Positions 1 to 11,954 are shown, counted from the stretch's first letter. The stretch: DNA of 64,000 nt from Furcasterigmium furcatum (GCA_001599815.1 BCIA01000004.1:4490082-4554081), one strand, 5' to 3'. Program-made: numbers and translations. Notes: generated from the sequence alone by a model not told the origin.

Positions 1-2419
1 GCCGGTGAAAGACTGGTGCGGCAGGGCGTTTTGGATACGACCAGAAGGGCTGGCAATGTCCATGGTGCTCGCAAAGTCAGGGTTCGCAACGTAGAGAGGA
101 CCGCCATCATACCGGTGAGCCTGAGGAGACGGGCTGGCGTAGTTCTCTGCCTCACGCTTCGCCTGGCGAATCATTGAGATGGCACGGGATCTTTCGGTGC
201 GGACGAGAGGCTGAGGGGTACGATGATCATCGCCGTCCGAGACGAACGGGTCGGTGAGGCCATGGGTATTGCCAGGAGGGTACAGTCCTTCGCCGAGTTC
301 TTGGATCGCGGAACCAGTGAGCCAGGTGCTGTCACCCATGGTGAGGGAAGCGCCCTTGCTAGAGCTTCTCTTGGGAATCTCGGGCTTCCTGTCATCGTGG
401 TGCTGATCATACTCATCAAAAGTCTGACCGACTTGCTGGCCGAGGCCACCATACTGGTCGACGAAGAGGTTGGTCTCTGCATTGGGAATGTTGTCCCCCT
501 GCAGCTGGTATCGGTGAGGCGAACGGTCGTCCTAGGACTGTCCGCCGGAATTGATATTGGAGCTCATCGTGCTGCTCATGAAGGTCGAAACCGAATCATC
601 GTGGTTGCCGGGATAGGGGGTGGAAGGAATGTTCTCCTTGACGCTGGCTGTCTGAAGCTCATGATGCAGTGCCCTGGTGGCACCAGGGGCGCCCCGAAGA
701 AGGCAAGGCTTGGGAAATTGGACAAGCTCCTCGATGGAGGGATATGAGGGGCCGGGCATTTCGGTATCGGAAAGGGGGCCAGGACCAGTGAAGTTCCTGG
801 GGCGAGCGTTCGTCTCGTAAGATGAGTAGCGGGTGCCGAAGTCAAGAGGATCTTCAAGGGAGCAGAGAGGGAAAACTCCATCGCCGAGCATGGGTTTGAG
901 CTTGGTAGGAGCAGGTCTCGAGAAGCCGTCTGGATCAGCATAGACTGCAAGCGTAGAGGTGAAGGGCACCAGGGGCTTCTTGGGCTTGGTATGATCGATG
1001 AAGAAGCCGTGGGCAGGGCGGCCATCGTCACGAGGCCTGCGAGGCTCCCTGGGGCGCTCAGGGCTGAATTGACTGCCGGCACGACGATAAGCTGAAAGAC
1101 GAGACATGGTGCGGCCACGTCTCTCCAGGATAGTGACGGGGGGAGCGGTCAGCTCCGAGCCTCCGCGGTCGTCGGTGATGGTTTGGGCTTCCTCGCGGCG
1201 GTCGCGCTGCTCGCGATGAGAGGCAAAGATGTCGGCATTGCCAGGGACATCCTCAACACGGGCAGTGTGCTCTCGGTCACTGCTGCTGGACTGTCCTTCA
1301 CGACCAGAGATGACATTGTTCTCGCGACTGGCGCGATCCATCTCAACCTGGCCGTCAGGGCGAGAACGAGGCATCAGGTCCCTTGCAAGGTTCCTGAGGG
1401 AAGCGGTAAACTTGTTTTCGGGGCGGTCATCTCGCATCCAGAATTCGTCAGAGTTGGTTTGGGGAGCGATGTGCCTCGGAGGCTCATAGTAGCCCGAAGC
1501 GTTCAACGCATCGTTGTGCTCAGGGCGACCGGAGGGAAAGCGTCTCTGGTACTCGCGCTCTTCGGCGAGGCGCTGCTCGTGGGCAAGGCGCTGATCGGCC
1601 TCAACAAGCTGCTGAACTTGATGCGTGTCTCCATTGCCGCCAATGTCGGTGGCTTCGGCCTCGGACGAGACTTCTTCAATCTTGGAGAGCTCGTGATAGT
1701 CCCGATAGTCGGGCAGGTCGTGGTAGCCAGCGGTGACGCCCGCACCATCTGGGAATCGCGTTAATCGGATGAATTGGCGAGTCGATGAGATGAAATAACT
1801 TACCGTCTGCACCGTTGGGAGGTTCCATCTCGTCAAGTCTTGATCCGGTGTCGTAAAGCCACGCCTGAAAGCTGCTTCGGAGAATAGGGGGAGGCTCGGT
1901 CTGAGACCTGTGCCTTTTTCTGATTCTCTGCCGGGTTTCGGACGCGAAGTCTTGTAACGAGTGGTCAGTACGCGTGTAGAAGAGGGTGCGAAGTGATTTT
2001 CAGTGCGACGGAAGCTCTGGGATCGTGGGTGGGAGGAAAGCAGCGACGAGCAGGCCTCGCGATGGGGGAAAAGGGGGGGAAAAGGGGTAAGGTGAGGGTG
2101 ACGATGTTGGGAATCGCTCCAGATGGGTTTGAACACGTCAATCCACGATCAAATCGAGAAATGACACGTCTAGAACCCAAGTTGATCTCTCGGGGGACGC
2201 AGTTTGGAGTCGAGGCAACGAGGTTGGAGTTGTTGATCGAGGAAAGGTTGTTTTTTTCGCGGAGAAGGCTCGGGGGCCTGCGTACGTACCTCTGAAGGTC
2301 TGGCTGGCCTTTCGGGCCAGACGATTGGCCGCACATCTCTTGTGATTCATACCAGGCCGACGCGGGGCGACGCGGGTCTGGGAGTTCACGATCTTGCCTC
2401 GACCAGGCCACGGGAGCAT
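1..2419 (-). CDS. Uncharacterised protein, partial, with an internal in-frame stop
   Basis: Proposed exons are 2290-2419, 1804-1950 and 1748 down to the window edge; the 3' end is missing. Intron 1 (1951-2289) has a GTACGT donor, a TACTGAC branch and an unusual AAG acceptor. Intron 2 (1749-1803) has GTAAGT and CAG ends. Phases agree and join a basic helical stretch (ARKASQTF to RQRIRKR). The start could be ATG 2419 or the in-frame ATG at 2350. The rest is low-complexity and charged, with an E/R/Q-rich helical stretch near codons 140-170 and many Ser/Pro residues; I see no catalytic motif and do not recognise the family. A TAG at 532-534 interrupts the frame, yet the same frame stays open for a further 177 codons to base 1. 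This may be read-through, a missed 60-nt intron, a mutation or a sequence error. No function is assigned. Confidence 0.6.
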
Positions 2420-3036
2420 GCGCCGAGACGGAGCTAGCGGGGGCTCTGCTCTCAGTTTTCTGTCAATAATTAGTCTTCAGAACTCGCGTGCAACACCCAG
2501 AGATACGGCTAACCAAACAAAACGAACCGTCGTGCACTGCGCGATGCGGCGTTCGATGAGCAGGGTTGGATATGAGAAGAGGCTTGGCGTTTGGGAATAG
2601 CTTCACGGTACGAAAAGGGGCTACGGCTGGTTGTGGGCAAAAGTACACTTCCGGCTTAGCGCCACTGGAGTGTGGTCACGTGGTGTTCAGACTGCATTAA
2701 CGGCATCACGGTATGGCCATGGACGCGTCAGGCGCGCGAAAAGAGGCCCGAGAAGGTTTTCCTGAACAGCGCTCAAGCTGTTAGACAGGCGTACCAAAAC
2801 CTCAGGTTCATTCATACCATCCCCAGCCATCGGGCCAGGCTCCTGGTGACCTTGCTTGCCCCCTATCATACAGCAACAACAAGAACAGAGGTGTGCCTCC
2901 CCAGTCCTGTCCGTGATATTCATCGGAGCATCACCATTATCAACTGCCCCAGAGCGCCAAAACGCGAACTGTACACCGTGACTCCCAAACCGCCCCGTGC
3001 TGTCGAACAATGCCGCCAGTGCCGCGCTGGAACAAT
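2420..3036. other. Intergenic region between rfc1 3' end and the first gene's 5' end
   Basis: No supportable gene. It holds the 5' flank of the minus-strand gene at 1-2419 and the 3' flank of rfc1. Short open frames on both strands here have no splice-consistent extension and no recognisable protein features. Confidence 0.5.
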
Positions 3037-6000
3037 TCACTTCTTGCCTTTGCCTTTGACAGTGGCCTTACCACGGCCCTTCTTGGGGCCATCCGGCTTA
3101 TCCTCATTGTCCTTGGTTGCCGCTTTCGTCGTCGTTGCCCTCTTCTTCTTGGGCTGCTTGACGTACTTGTCGTTTTTGAGGTCGAACTCATCATCGTCTG
3201 GTGCATCGGCAGCATCTGCCTGGCCATCATCTTCCTCCTCAATGGCCTCTTCCAGGTCGGGCGCCTCCTTGGCTGTCTTCTTCGGTGCCAGGACATTGCT
3301 TGCCTTCATGAACGGAACGGGATGAGACATGGCGTTGTATCTAAAGTTCACGGTCAGTCCCTTGCTTTTCCAACCGGTGGGAGCGAAAGACTAACGTTCT
3401 GGTAAAGGCGGCCTTGGTGGCCGTGTCCATCTGGATGCGCTCTTCATCCTGAGGCCCGACGCCGAGTTCCTTCAGGGCATCAAAGTCATCACGAGTCAAG
3501 TAATAACTGTCCATCAGTTCAATGACCTCGTCAATGCTGTCCTTGCCCTCGGCGGCGAGACGCTGAACAAGCTGGGTCCACAAGACTGGGAGGTATTGCT
3601 GCCGGACCTCGTGGGCGTCGCCCGAGGATCTGAGCCTCATGTGGGAGTGGATCTCACGTAGGAATCGAGATAGCTTGCCCGTTTTGCTGTTCATGCCGAG
3701 CCAAGTGGTGAAGTTGGAGCCCATGAGCTGCCCTGCAATGAAGCTGGAAGGGCGGACGGAACTGAAGACGGCATGGGTGGGCATGAGACTCCAATGCTGC
3801 TGGGGACCATGGATCATCCTATCAACCAGGTCGCCGTCGCTGATGCTCTCGGCTGCTTGGTCGAACAACTCCAGCGCCTTGAGCTGCTCCTCGCGCCGAT
3901 TGTAGCCTTTGCCACTGAGGGCGAGCGGTTTGGTGCGGAGGTAGTTCTCCTGAATCATCAGATAGCTGAATTCATGGTCGTTGAAGTACAGCTCGATTTT
4001 GTCGTTCAGAGTGGCCTTGCTGGCTGGCGAGAACATGCCACCGGCGAGCATCTTCTGACAGATGTCCCACGGCTTCAGCACGACATGCTTCTCCCAGGCC
4101 TTGGTCATGGCCTTGCCCTGGTCAAAGTCCATCGACTTCTGGTCGAGCTTGGCGGTAGAAATCATGTTGATGATCTGGCGGATATCCTTGTTGCTCCCTT
4201 CGATCAGAGCGTCGACAACGGCAGGGGGGAGCCTCAGACCTTCTCTGTGGCAGATGGTCATGATACGAGAGCGGACCTGATCGACCGTAGGGCGTCTGAA
4301 GAGGATGTCCATGGCCACATGGTCGAACGGCTTCATCTTTGGGAGACGCCTCTCGTTGCAGATGAGGATAAGGGGCACCTCGGTCTTCTTGCAGAATTTG
4401 GCCAGGGCGCCAACGCCGCCACGGTCACCAGCGGACATGCCATCAACCTCATCCATGATGAGGACGATGTTCTTCTTGCCACTCTCGACCTTCTTTCCAT
4501 CTCCGCTGAAGAAACCGAGGAGGGACGTGTTGTTCATGATTTCGCTGACGCCCTCTTCCACCAAACGCTTGCTCCTGGCGTCACTGGCATTGCTCTCGAT
4601 GACGTCGAAGCCCTCGAGTTTAGCAGCAAGATGGGCAGCAGTCGTCTTGCCGATACCGGGCGGGCCGGAGATGATGACGGCGCGGGTGCCGCCCGTGCCA
4701 TCCGCGCCTCGCTTCTGGAAGTCGTACTTGCGACTCTTGGTCCAGTTCCGAAGCCAGCCCTGGAGTTTCTCAACGGCCGCCTTGTTGCCGCAAATATGGC
4801 TAAGCTGTGTAGGAGCGTACTTTGACGTCCATAGCTGGGAAAGGGGCGCGGCGGGCGCGGCGGATGTAGCACCACGAGCAGCAGCTGCCTTTGCCGCGGC
4901 CTTTTCGGCCTCCGCCTTGCGAGCCTTCTCCTCCTGCTCCATCTCCAGGGCTTCCTTCTTGACACGCTCTTCGTCGGCTTTCTTCTTCTCTCGAGCTTTC
5001 TCGGCTCCTTTGCCGGTACCTCCGTAGGCTGGGAGTCGCTTGATGAGTTCGAACAGACCATTCTCGTCGATGGTCTTGATGCCGAGGTCTCTGATCTTCT
5101 TCAATTTGCTGGGGCCGGCGTCCTGGCCCAGCACGACGTAACTCGTCTTGCTGCTCGGCGCACCAGTCACCTTGCCACCATACCGCTTGACGAGCTCCTG
5201 GGCCTCATCTCGGCCAATTGTCTGAAGCACACCCGTGAAGACAAACGTCAATCCGGTGAGACACTCGTCTTCGCCTTCCGGCACGTCTGCAGCGCCGGGG
5301 TTCAGGGGGGCCGCGGAGCTGTTGCCACCCCCTTTCTGGGCGGTCCTCCAGTCGAATTTGGGTGCATTGGGGTCGTTGGGTGGCGGAGTGGGAGGGCGGA
5401 CGGTGGGAATATCGTCCAGAATGGCTTGATAGGACGAGTCCTCGGGTTCTCCAGGCTTCTTGGTGCGCGGTGCCCTTGGCTTAGCAGGAGCCTGTCTCTT
5501 CTTGGGCTTCACCTCCTCTTCTTCAGACTCTGGTTCAGGGGTCTTGCGCTTCTTGGTGGGCGTAGCTCGGGAAGCAACCCGTTTAGGCTGGGGTAGCAGG
5601 TCGTCGTCACTGTCCTCTTCATAGTCGTCATTCTTGCGCTTGTTCCGGCCCTTGAAATCCGCCGCAAAGATATCACCATCATCCGCGGCATCGGCATCAT
5701 CCATGAAGGCATCCTCGTCGTCGTGATCGTGTTTCTTGTAGGCCTTCGTGGAACGTTTAGTGCCGTTCGAGGTAGCCTCTTGGGTTGGCTTGCTGGCGAC
5801 AGTCTTGTTTCGAGGGCTGGTTCGGACCTCGACGTCGGCCTTGAGCTTCGACTTGGGGTCGGGCTTTGGCGAGGCAGGCGGTTTGCTCTTGCCATTCTTG
5901 TTGGATGCGAAGTAGTCGCTCGCTGTGATGGATACGCCTTCAACATCATCACCTCTGTGCCCATGTCAGTCATTGCATCGGATATGTAGCACGACTCGAC

Positions 6001-6236
6001 GAACTTGGTCTTCTTCTTTGGTGCAGGTTTTGTCTTCTTGGTCCTGTTGCTGTCAGTGTGCTTGCCTCGAAGTAGGAGAGACACATTACGCACTCAACAA
6101 TCTCAACATCATCGTCGCTGTCGTCGATGACTTTGCGGCCTCTTCGGCCCTTGGCAGGCTCCTCTGCCTTCTTCGGGGCCGGTTTGGGAGGAGGTGCACC
6201 CCCTTTGGGTCCAAAGAAGGACCTGATGTCGGGCAT
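3037..6236 (-). CDS. rfc1: Replication factor C subunit 1 (large clamp-loader subunit)
   Basis: Rfc1 is the large subunit of the pentameric AAA+ complex that loads PCNA onto primed DNA in the nucleus. Exons are 6094-6236, 6005-6043, 3396-5954 and 3037-3340, giving about 1014 residues, usual for fungal Rfc1. The start is MPDIRSFFG, a PCNA-binding (PIP)-like motif expected at the Rfc1 N-terminus. A Lys/Glu-rich linker leads to a BRCT domain at about 292-375 (FVFTG, RYGGKVT). Walker A (GPPGIGKTT, about 491-499) and Walker B (IMDEVDG, about 558-565) follow, then the Rfc1 C-terminal domain and a basic tail ending KGKGKK. The last intron (3341-3395) has GTTAGT, CTGAC and TAG. The second intron is least certain: GTTCGT at 6004 gives 50 nt, while GTGCTA at 5992 would give an unlikely 38 nt. 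It diverges from the uL16m gene across a 379-bp shared promoter. Confidence 0.95.
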
Positions 6237-6424
6237 TGTGGATCTGCTGATGCTGGGATCGTGTCTATGTGTAATCCGGAATTTGGGACAATGTTGAGTC
6301 TGGCCTGTTTATGGGAAGAGAGCGTCGAAAAATGGATTGGTGGCCGTGAGGAGGTGGTGTTGTCGGGCTGGTCGAGTCCAGGCGACAGGCTGCCATGAGC
6401 TCAGGGCGTGAATGATGGATTTCT

Positions 6425-6443
6425 GTGACGCGAAGAGAACGCG
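6425..6443. promoter_or_regulatory. Two ACGCG motifs in the rfc1/uL16m divergent promoter
   Basis: GTGACGCGA occurs at 6425-6433 and a second ACGCG at 6439-6443, about 190-205 bp upstream of the rfc1 start codon. In yeasts the MBF factor binds ACGCGT-like MluI boxes upstream of G1/S replication genes, including RFC genes. The same nine bases occur inverted upstream of rfc5. A regulatory role here is inferred from motif and gene function only. Confidence 0.4.
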
Positions 6444-6615
6444 CTCCAGGCAGGGGGGCCTTAAGCAAAATGTGGCGCGGCAGCTGCGCCAAGTGGGGCG
6501 ATTTCCCCTCACCAGCCACGTCGAACGGTCCATCAACTTGAAGCTGGCGATTTTTCCGACTCGCCTCGTTCCCAAAGCCGAGTTGAGCTCACAGCACATC
6601 CAACAACCCGCAACC

Positions 6616-7480
6616 ATGAGGCCGACGGCGCTAATCGACGCCTTCCGAGGCCTCAAGATCTCTGCGGCTACGTCGACGAAAACATTTACGACGGCCGTCC
6701 GACCCCAATTGGCCCGTGGCGCAATCGCTGCGCCCAGCATTCGAGATGCGCGACCCTTCTCCTCGACACCAGCCCTGGCGGGAGGCAATTGGCTCGAACC
6801 CTCGATCGACCGATCCAAGAAGATGATGAAGGGAAGGCCTCGTGTTGCCACGGGCGGCTCTGTCAAGGGGACGACTGTCATTTGGGGCGAGTACGGCCTG
6901 CGGATGAAGGACCACCACCGCCGCATCAGCGCGAAGCAGTTGAAGAATGCGGAGGACACGATCAAGACGAGGCTCCGTGGCCAGAAGTACCGTCTCTACA
7001 AGAGGATATGCTGCAATGTTGGCGTCTACGTGTCCGGCAACGAGGTAAGCAGAGGGACCTTCGCCTGGATTGATCCAACGACGACTGACGCCTTGCCAGA
7101 TTCGTATGGGTAAGGGCAAGGGTTCTTTCGACCATTGGGCCGCCCGTGTTGCCGTCAACCAGATTGTGTTCGAGATCAAGGGCATGATCCACGAAGCCGT
7201 CGTCAAGGATGCCTTCCGCCTGGCCGGCAACAAGCTGCCCGGTAAGTCGAGTCGCAATGGAGACTTCATGAGGCCACTACTGACTGTCTGCTCAGGCCAA
7301 TGGGAATTCGTACACAGGGGTGACCCGGCCGTCGTTGGCATCACCAAGCTGAAGGATGTCACGCTGGAGGACCTGAAGAGGCCGAGGAAGAAGATTGCTC
7401 CCCAGGAGCTGTTGGAGCAGGCTCCCACCAACCCGACCGAGGCTGCCGCTGGCAACTCGGCCACGGCCTCGTCTCCTTAG
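6616..7480 (+). CDS. mrpl16: Mitochondrial large-subunit ribosomal protein uL16m
   Basis: Component of the mitochondrial 54S ribosomal subunit; uL16 lies near the tRNA-binding and peptidyl-transferase region. Exons are 6616-7044, 7100-7241 and 7296-7480 (251 residues). Both introns have GTAAG donors and CTGAC branch sites, and keep the frame. The first 55 or so residues are rich in Arg, Ala, Ser and Thr and poor in acidic residues, as in a mitochondrial targeting peptide (RPFSSTPAL near its end). The L16 core follows, with RPRVATGG, the conserved IRMGKGKGSFDHWAARV block spanning the first splice junction, and FEIKG, ending in a short Ala/Ser tail. The gene lies between rfc1 and rfc5 and shares its upstream region with rfc1, but I infer no functional link to replication. 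Confidence 0.95.
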
Positions 7481-7943
7481 AATGTTTTGAACATCATGTA
7501 CAACTGTATTATAGGACCGCAGTGGCGCCAGAAGAGCATATGAGCCCTGATCTCACGACGCAGCAGCACACCGCATCACTGCAAATGTTGAAGTTTCAAG
7601 TTATGCAATTAAAACTCCAAAACCCGATCTCTCAAGCCCATGGCAACATGACACTACATCCATACTCTTCTTGTATAAGGCAAAAGTGCTATTCGTCAAC
7701 GGCGCCCCAAGTTAGTGAACACTGCGTCCGTCCTCATCGAACCCGAAGAGCATCAGGTCAGAGGCGCACGGACCAACTATCGCCTGTCTCAGCCACAGTC
7801 AGATTTGGCCCCTGCATCCACTCAACGCGTCGGTCAGAACTCGTCGCGTCACCCACCACCACTCCGGACCTGACATCTAAAACGCTGCGTCTCCAGCCCC
7901 AACAAGACCAATTCAACACCACCGGGGCAGCACGTTGCACACA
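7481..7943. other. Intergenic region: uL16m 3' flank and rfc5 promoter
   Basis: No separate gene is supported. A 177-codon open frame (7522-8055) runs through this stretch but covers rfc5 exon 1 and its intron in the wrong frame. The half near rfc5 carries the ACGCG motifs listed separately. Confidence 0.5.
7825..7852. promoter_or_regulatory. MluI box (ACGCGT) and inverted GTGACGCGA in the rfc5 promoter
   Basis: A perfect ACGCGT lies at 7825-7830, 114 bp upstream of the rfc5 ATG. The minus strand of 7844-7852 reads GTGACGCGA, identical to the motif in the rfc1 promoter. MBF/MCB control of replication genes is established in yeasts; its use here is inference. ACGCGT also occurs by chance elsewhere in the window, for example near 1970 and 22680. 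Confidence 0.45.
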
Positions 7944-9136
7944 ATGGCGCTCATTGTCGACAAACACCGCCCACGCTCTCTGGAGGCTCTCTCATACCAC
8001 CAGGAGCTCTCCGACCGTCTCGGCTCGCTGGTATGGAGCTTTCCGTCCTGCCTAACCCAGTCAACTTTCTAACTGAACATCTCCAGGCCCAAAGCGGTGA
8101 CTTCCCCCACCTGCTCGTGTACGGCCCCTCGGGCGCTGGCAAGAAGACTCGCATCGTAGCGACCCTGCGGGAGCTCTACGGTCCCGGAGTCGAGAAGATC
8201 AAGATCGACGCCCGTGTCTTCCAGACCACGTCCAACCGCAAGCTCGAGTTCAACATTGTTGCCTCCAACTACCACCTCGAAATCACCCCCTCCGACGTCG
8301 GCAACTATGACCGTGTCGTGGTACAGGACCTCCTGAAGGAGGTGGCGCAAACGCAGCAGGTCGACCAGGCAGCGAAGCAGCGCTTCAAGATCGTCGTCAT
8401 CAACGAGGCGGACCACCTCACCCGTGATGCCCAGGCGGCGCTGAGACGGACGATGGAGAAGTACTCGCCGAACCTACGCCTGATTCTGCTGGCCAACTCG
8501 ACGGCCAACATCATCGCGCCCATCCGGTCCAGAACACTACTCGTGCGGGTAGCGGCGCCCTCGCACCAGGAGATATGCGACGTGCTAGCCAAGAGCGCGG
8601 AGAGGGAAGGATGGCCGATGGTCAAGGGATTGCACATGCGGATAGCACAGGAGAGCGGCAGGAATCTCCGAAGAGCACTGCTGATGTACGAGGCGGTACA
8701 TGCACAGAAGTAAGTTTTCCTCTTGATACCCCATGTCCCGCCCGCCCGCCCGTCCTGTGGAAGAGGCGCTAACGACCACCCCCCTTGCAGCGAGACGGTC
8801 ACGGATACCACGCGAATCCCGCCGCCGGACTGGGAGGCATTGATTTCGCAGATCGCAAAGGAGATCATGGAGGAGCACTCCCCGGCACGAATTCTTCAGG
8901 TGCGGGCCAAGCTGTATGATCTGTTGACGCACTGCATCCCGGCGACGACGATCCTCAAGACGCTCACGTTCAAGCTGATCCCGATGTGCGACGACGCGCT
9001 GAAGCCTGAGGTGATCAAGTGGTCGGCGTTCTACGAGCACCGGATCAGGATGGGCACAAAGGTTATTTTCCACCTGGAGGCATTTGTGGCCAAGTTCATG
9101 AGGATCATCGAGCAGTATCTGGATATGGATCTGTAG
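7944..9136 (+). CDS. rfc5: Replication factor C subunit 5 (small clamp-loader subunit; human RFC3 orthologue)
   Basis: A small subunit of the RFC complex that opens PCNA; it also serves alternative clamp loaders. Exons are 7944-8030, 8087-8709 and 8791-9136 (351 residues, normal for the family). Introns have GTATGG/CAG and GTAAGT/CAG ends. The N-terminus reads MALIVDKHRP, followed by a P-loop GPSGAGKKT at about 42-50, the subunit-specific block ASNYHLEITPSD, a Walker-B-like VVINEAD, an intact RRTMEKY sensor/arginine-finger segment and the C-terminal collar domain (LTHCIPATTIL, FHLEAFVAK). NEAD in place of DEAD is characteristic of Rfc5, whose own ATPase is considered inactive, and distinguishes it from Rfc2, Rfc3 and Rfc4. 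It is transcribed in the same direction as the uL16m gene 463 bp upstream. Confidence 0.96.
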
Positions 9137-11954
9137 ATCGGGTGAGCGGATGGGTGGTGGTTGCTGATTGAGTCAGGGCGTTTTACGGTTGATTCCCTAG
9201 AGATGAGCCAGGGGATTTTCTGGGATTGCTAGGAGTCCGGGACATCGTACATTGAACCATTCTGATCGCCATTTCGTGAGACCCGGGGGCAGACCGAAGT
9301 GCATGGCTGACGGACGAGGGCAGATGCTGCTATTTACTGGGGGCCGAGGCCGGCTACGATACACTGTCGACATGGAAGCCACCTAAAGCTGTCTATGCAG
9401 TTAGTAGGAGCATCAAATCGAGCCAGCCCAAGCGGTCGGTTCCCCCTCTTACTAGCTTGGCACACTCCGACAGGTGATCACTGAACAGAAAGCTTAGCAC
9501 CTGGGCTCCGCCCTGCCAAGGTCGGTGCCAACCGTCCATCAGTGACCATGTACGGACCATGTATGCGAGGGAGCCGATCCAAGGGGACGGGACAGCGGGA
9601 GAGGTGGGGGAGGGGCTATGTTAGCCGCGGGCACTCGGCCGGGAGGATGGATATCCAGGACGCTGGGGTTGGGGGCTCAAGATGGCGTGTTACATCGCGA
9701 CTACCGAGGTGAAGCGGTCTCCGTTCACCCTCCTCGTCTTGGGATACATAGGTACTCTTGAGTCAGTAGGATAACCATGGAGATGTCGTCCATGAGGGGT
9801 ATGACGTCCGGGAGGTACCGACGGCGGAGTCTAGAAGTGAGAATCACAGGAGCTCTCTGGGAAGATTCGGATGAGGCGGCAAGATACGGAGCTCGTGAGA
9901 GCGAGGTACATGTATCGGTGGTTGTTCTGTGCGCCGATCATCCGCAGGGCAGAGACAGGTTCGGTATGTGGCAGAATCAAGGCGAGCGAGGTCGTGGGCT
10001 CGGACACAGTGCTGAGATCTTGAACCTGACAGCCACCAGGACATGCATGCGCTGTCTACTTTTCTGTTCCGGAATTGCGATCCTATGACGGCGGTTATCA
10101 ATGTTGGACGACATGCCGTCGTAATGAACGCCTCTTCCCATGCCTCACGTACTTCGGGAGGCATGTATGTGGTAAGTACGTCGCTGATGCGGGGGGACGT
10201 GGGACAGATGATCGATCTCGGTGGGGTGCCAGGGGGTGCGCCCGAGATGGGGCGCAACGTCAGAATGACCCCCCTTGGATGTGGTTTATCGCGAAATGGG
10301 CCCCGGTCGTACCGAGGACGGCGAGTTCATGCACAAAATCTGCCTGCGGCGTGAGCCTCTCCAGCAGATGCTAAGTACATTGAATGCATCATACTTATCA
10401 TCAGGAACGTTTCCTCGCAGCGGGCGTCGGGCTTGTGTCGTGCTTGGCAGCCTCGAAACCCCGGGGGGAAGCTCCAGTAAGCTGGGGTGCTTGGGTGCTT
10501 TCCGGGACCCCCCGGTCCGTTGCTGGGCGCGTGCCATGCCGTCACCCGGCTATCCGGGAAGAGGTAAAGATGGGCACCGACGGATGGTGAGCAGAAGCTA
10601 GTGGAATACTTCCTGTTCGGGAACTAAGGGATTAAGATGGGGGAAGTTTGCTTGAGGATCCTGATAACTACTCTATTTAGGTAGGCCGACTTGTGCCTCG
10701 GCTGTCCGGCGTGGGCGAGATGGCGTAGGTACTTATATGGAAAGGGGCAGCCCGCCGAGCCCGTCGCGGAGAGACCTGATCAGGGCAACAAGTCAGACGC
10801 AGGGTCTCATGCACGAGATGATGAGAAACAATCACAAACTTGTTGAGGACCAGGGGGGTAAGGCGGTTGAGCTGTGCGAGTAATTCTGGGAAAATTGGGC
10901 GAGCTTCTTGATCGAGCGGTTCCGCCAAAGCCGTGTTAGTCGGATGGGGTGCGTCTCGGAGGAAAGGAAGTTGAGCTGGCTGCTGGCCCCTCCATAACCG
11001 AAGATACCAGACACAGGAACCCCAGTCCCAGTCGCCATGCAGGACCCTCCTTTTAGTTGCTTTGCTAAGAAATTGTGCGACTAGCTCTGGCCAACCGCCG
11101 GAGCTCTTTTGATTTTATTTCTCGAGAGCTCGGCGTGGGCGCGTCGATGCGCGACTCGAGACGGGATATTGTGAAGTACCGCCTGGGAGGCTTAGGGACT
11201 CGCGGAATCAAAGTACGGGCCGGGAGCATGGAGAACCTAAGTAGTAGTATTGACCTCCGTACCTAGTTGGCTGGAGACCCCCTCCTCTCGTAGAACCGCT
11301 ACCGCTACCGCTGCAATGGAGTCGACCGAAAAGTACCTCGTCCGAAACCAGGCGCGGGGCAGTATTCGGGCAAGCTCGATTCACAGGCGAAGCGCGCATT
11401 GCTGATCTCGGCTCGAGTCACCGTGTGCCTCACACGCAATATCCATCCGTCCATTGAAGGGTCTTGGGTCACCTCCAAGGCTGTGGCTCGTCTGCCCGTC
11501 TGCAAGTAGCCCAGTGTGACGGGAGTGACCCATAAGTACCACTTGCCTCACTTCCATTAAAAGGACGGCCCCTTCCCCGCAACACCAACCTGCCCGGGTT
11601 CCATTTCTTGAGTGAATCCTCCTCTTTCTTCCTCTCCCAATTTCTCTTCCCATTCACATACCCTCTTGCCTCTCCCCTCTCCCTCTAACCTGCCAGCCAA
11701 CCTCACCTTGGCCCCGAGTCCCGACAGCTCAAGACGGTTCCGGAACTGCGCTGCGACATCTGCCTTCACCCTTCAGTAGCTCTCGACCCAGCCAGCGTCT
11801 AGACTCACGAGACCCCACGACCCTTCCACCGTGTGCCCCGCGCATCGTGCTGTCGCGCGCTGTTCCGCGGTTGCGACGCCTCCAGCTCGCCAATTCAGAA
11901 TCTCCAGCCCATCTCGAGTCCCGGTCTCTCTCTCCCCAACTCATCACTCTCACC
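9137..11954. other. Long gene-free region ending in the acetyl-CoA synthetase promoter
   Basis: No gene is supported over 2.8 kb. Open frames of about 60-137 codons occur on both strands but overlap one another, lack coherent splice signals and show no recognisable protein character. From about 11560 to 11954 the plus strand is strongly C/T-rich, as in core promoters and 5' leaders of many filamentous fungal genes, and it runs directly into the ATG at 11955. I found no RNA gene. Confidence 0.5.

Noticed and set aside
3773..4825. 350-codon plus-strand open frame antisense to rfc1
   Set aside because: It mirrors the rfc1 AAA+ region; GC-rich C-ending codons leave the opposite strand free of stops. 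No start context or family features.
5955..5992. 38-nt version of the second rfc1 intron
   Set aside because: Too short for fungal splicing; the GTTCGT donor gives a 50-nt intron in the same phase.
7522..8055. 177-codon open frame upstream of and overlapping rfc5
   Set aside because: Reads rfc5 exon 1 and its intron in the wrong frame; the rfc5 model explains the bases fully.
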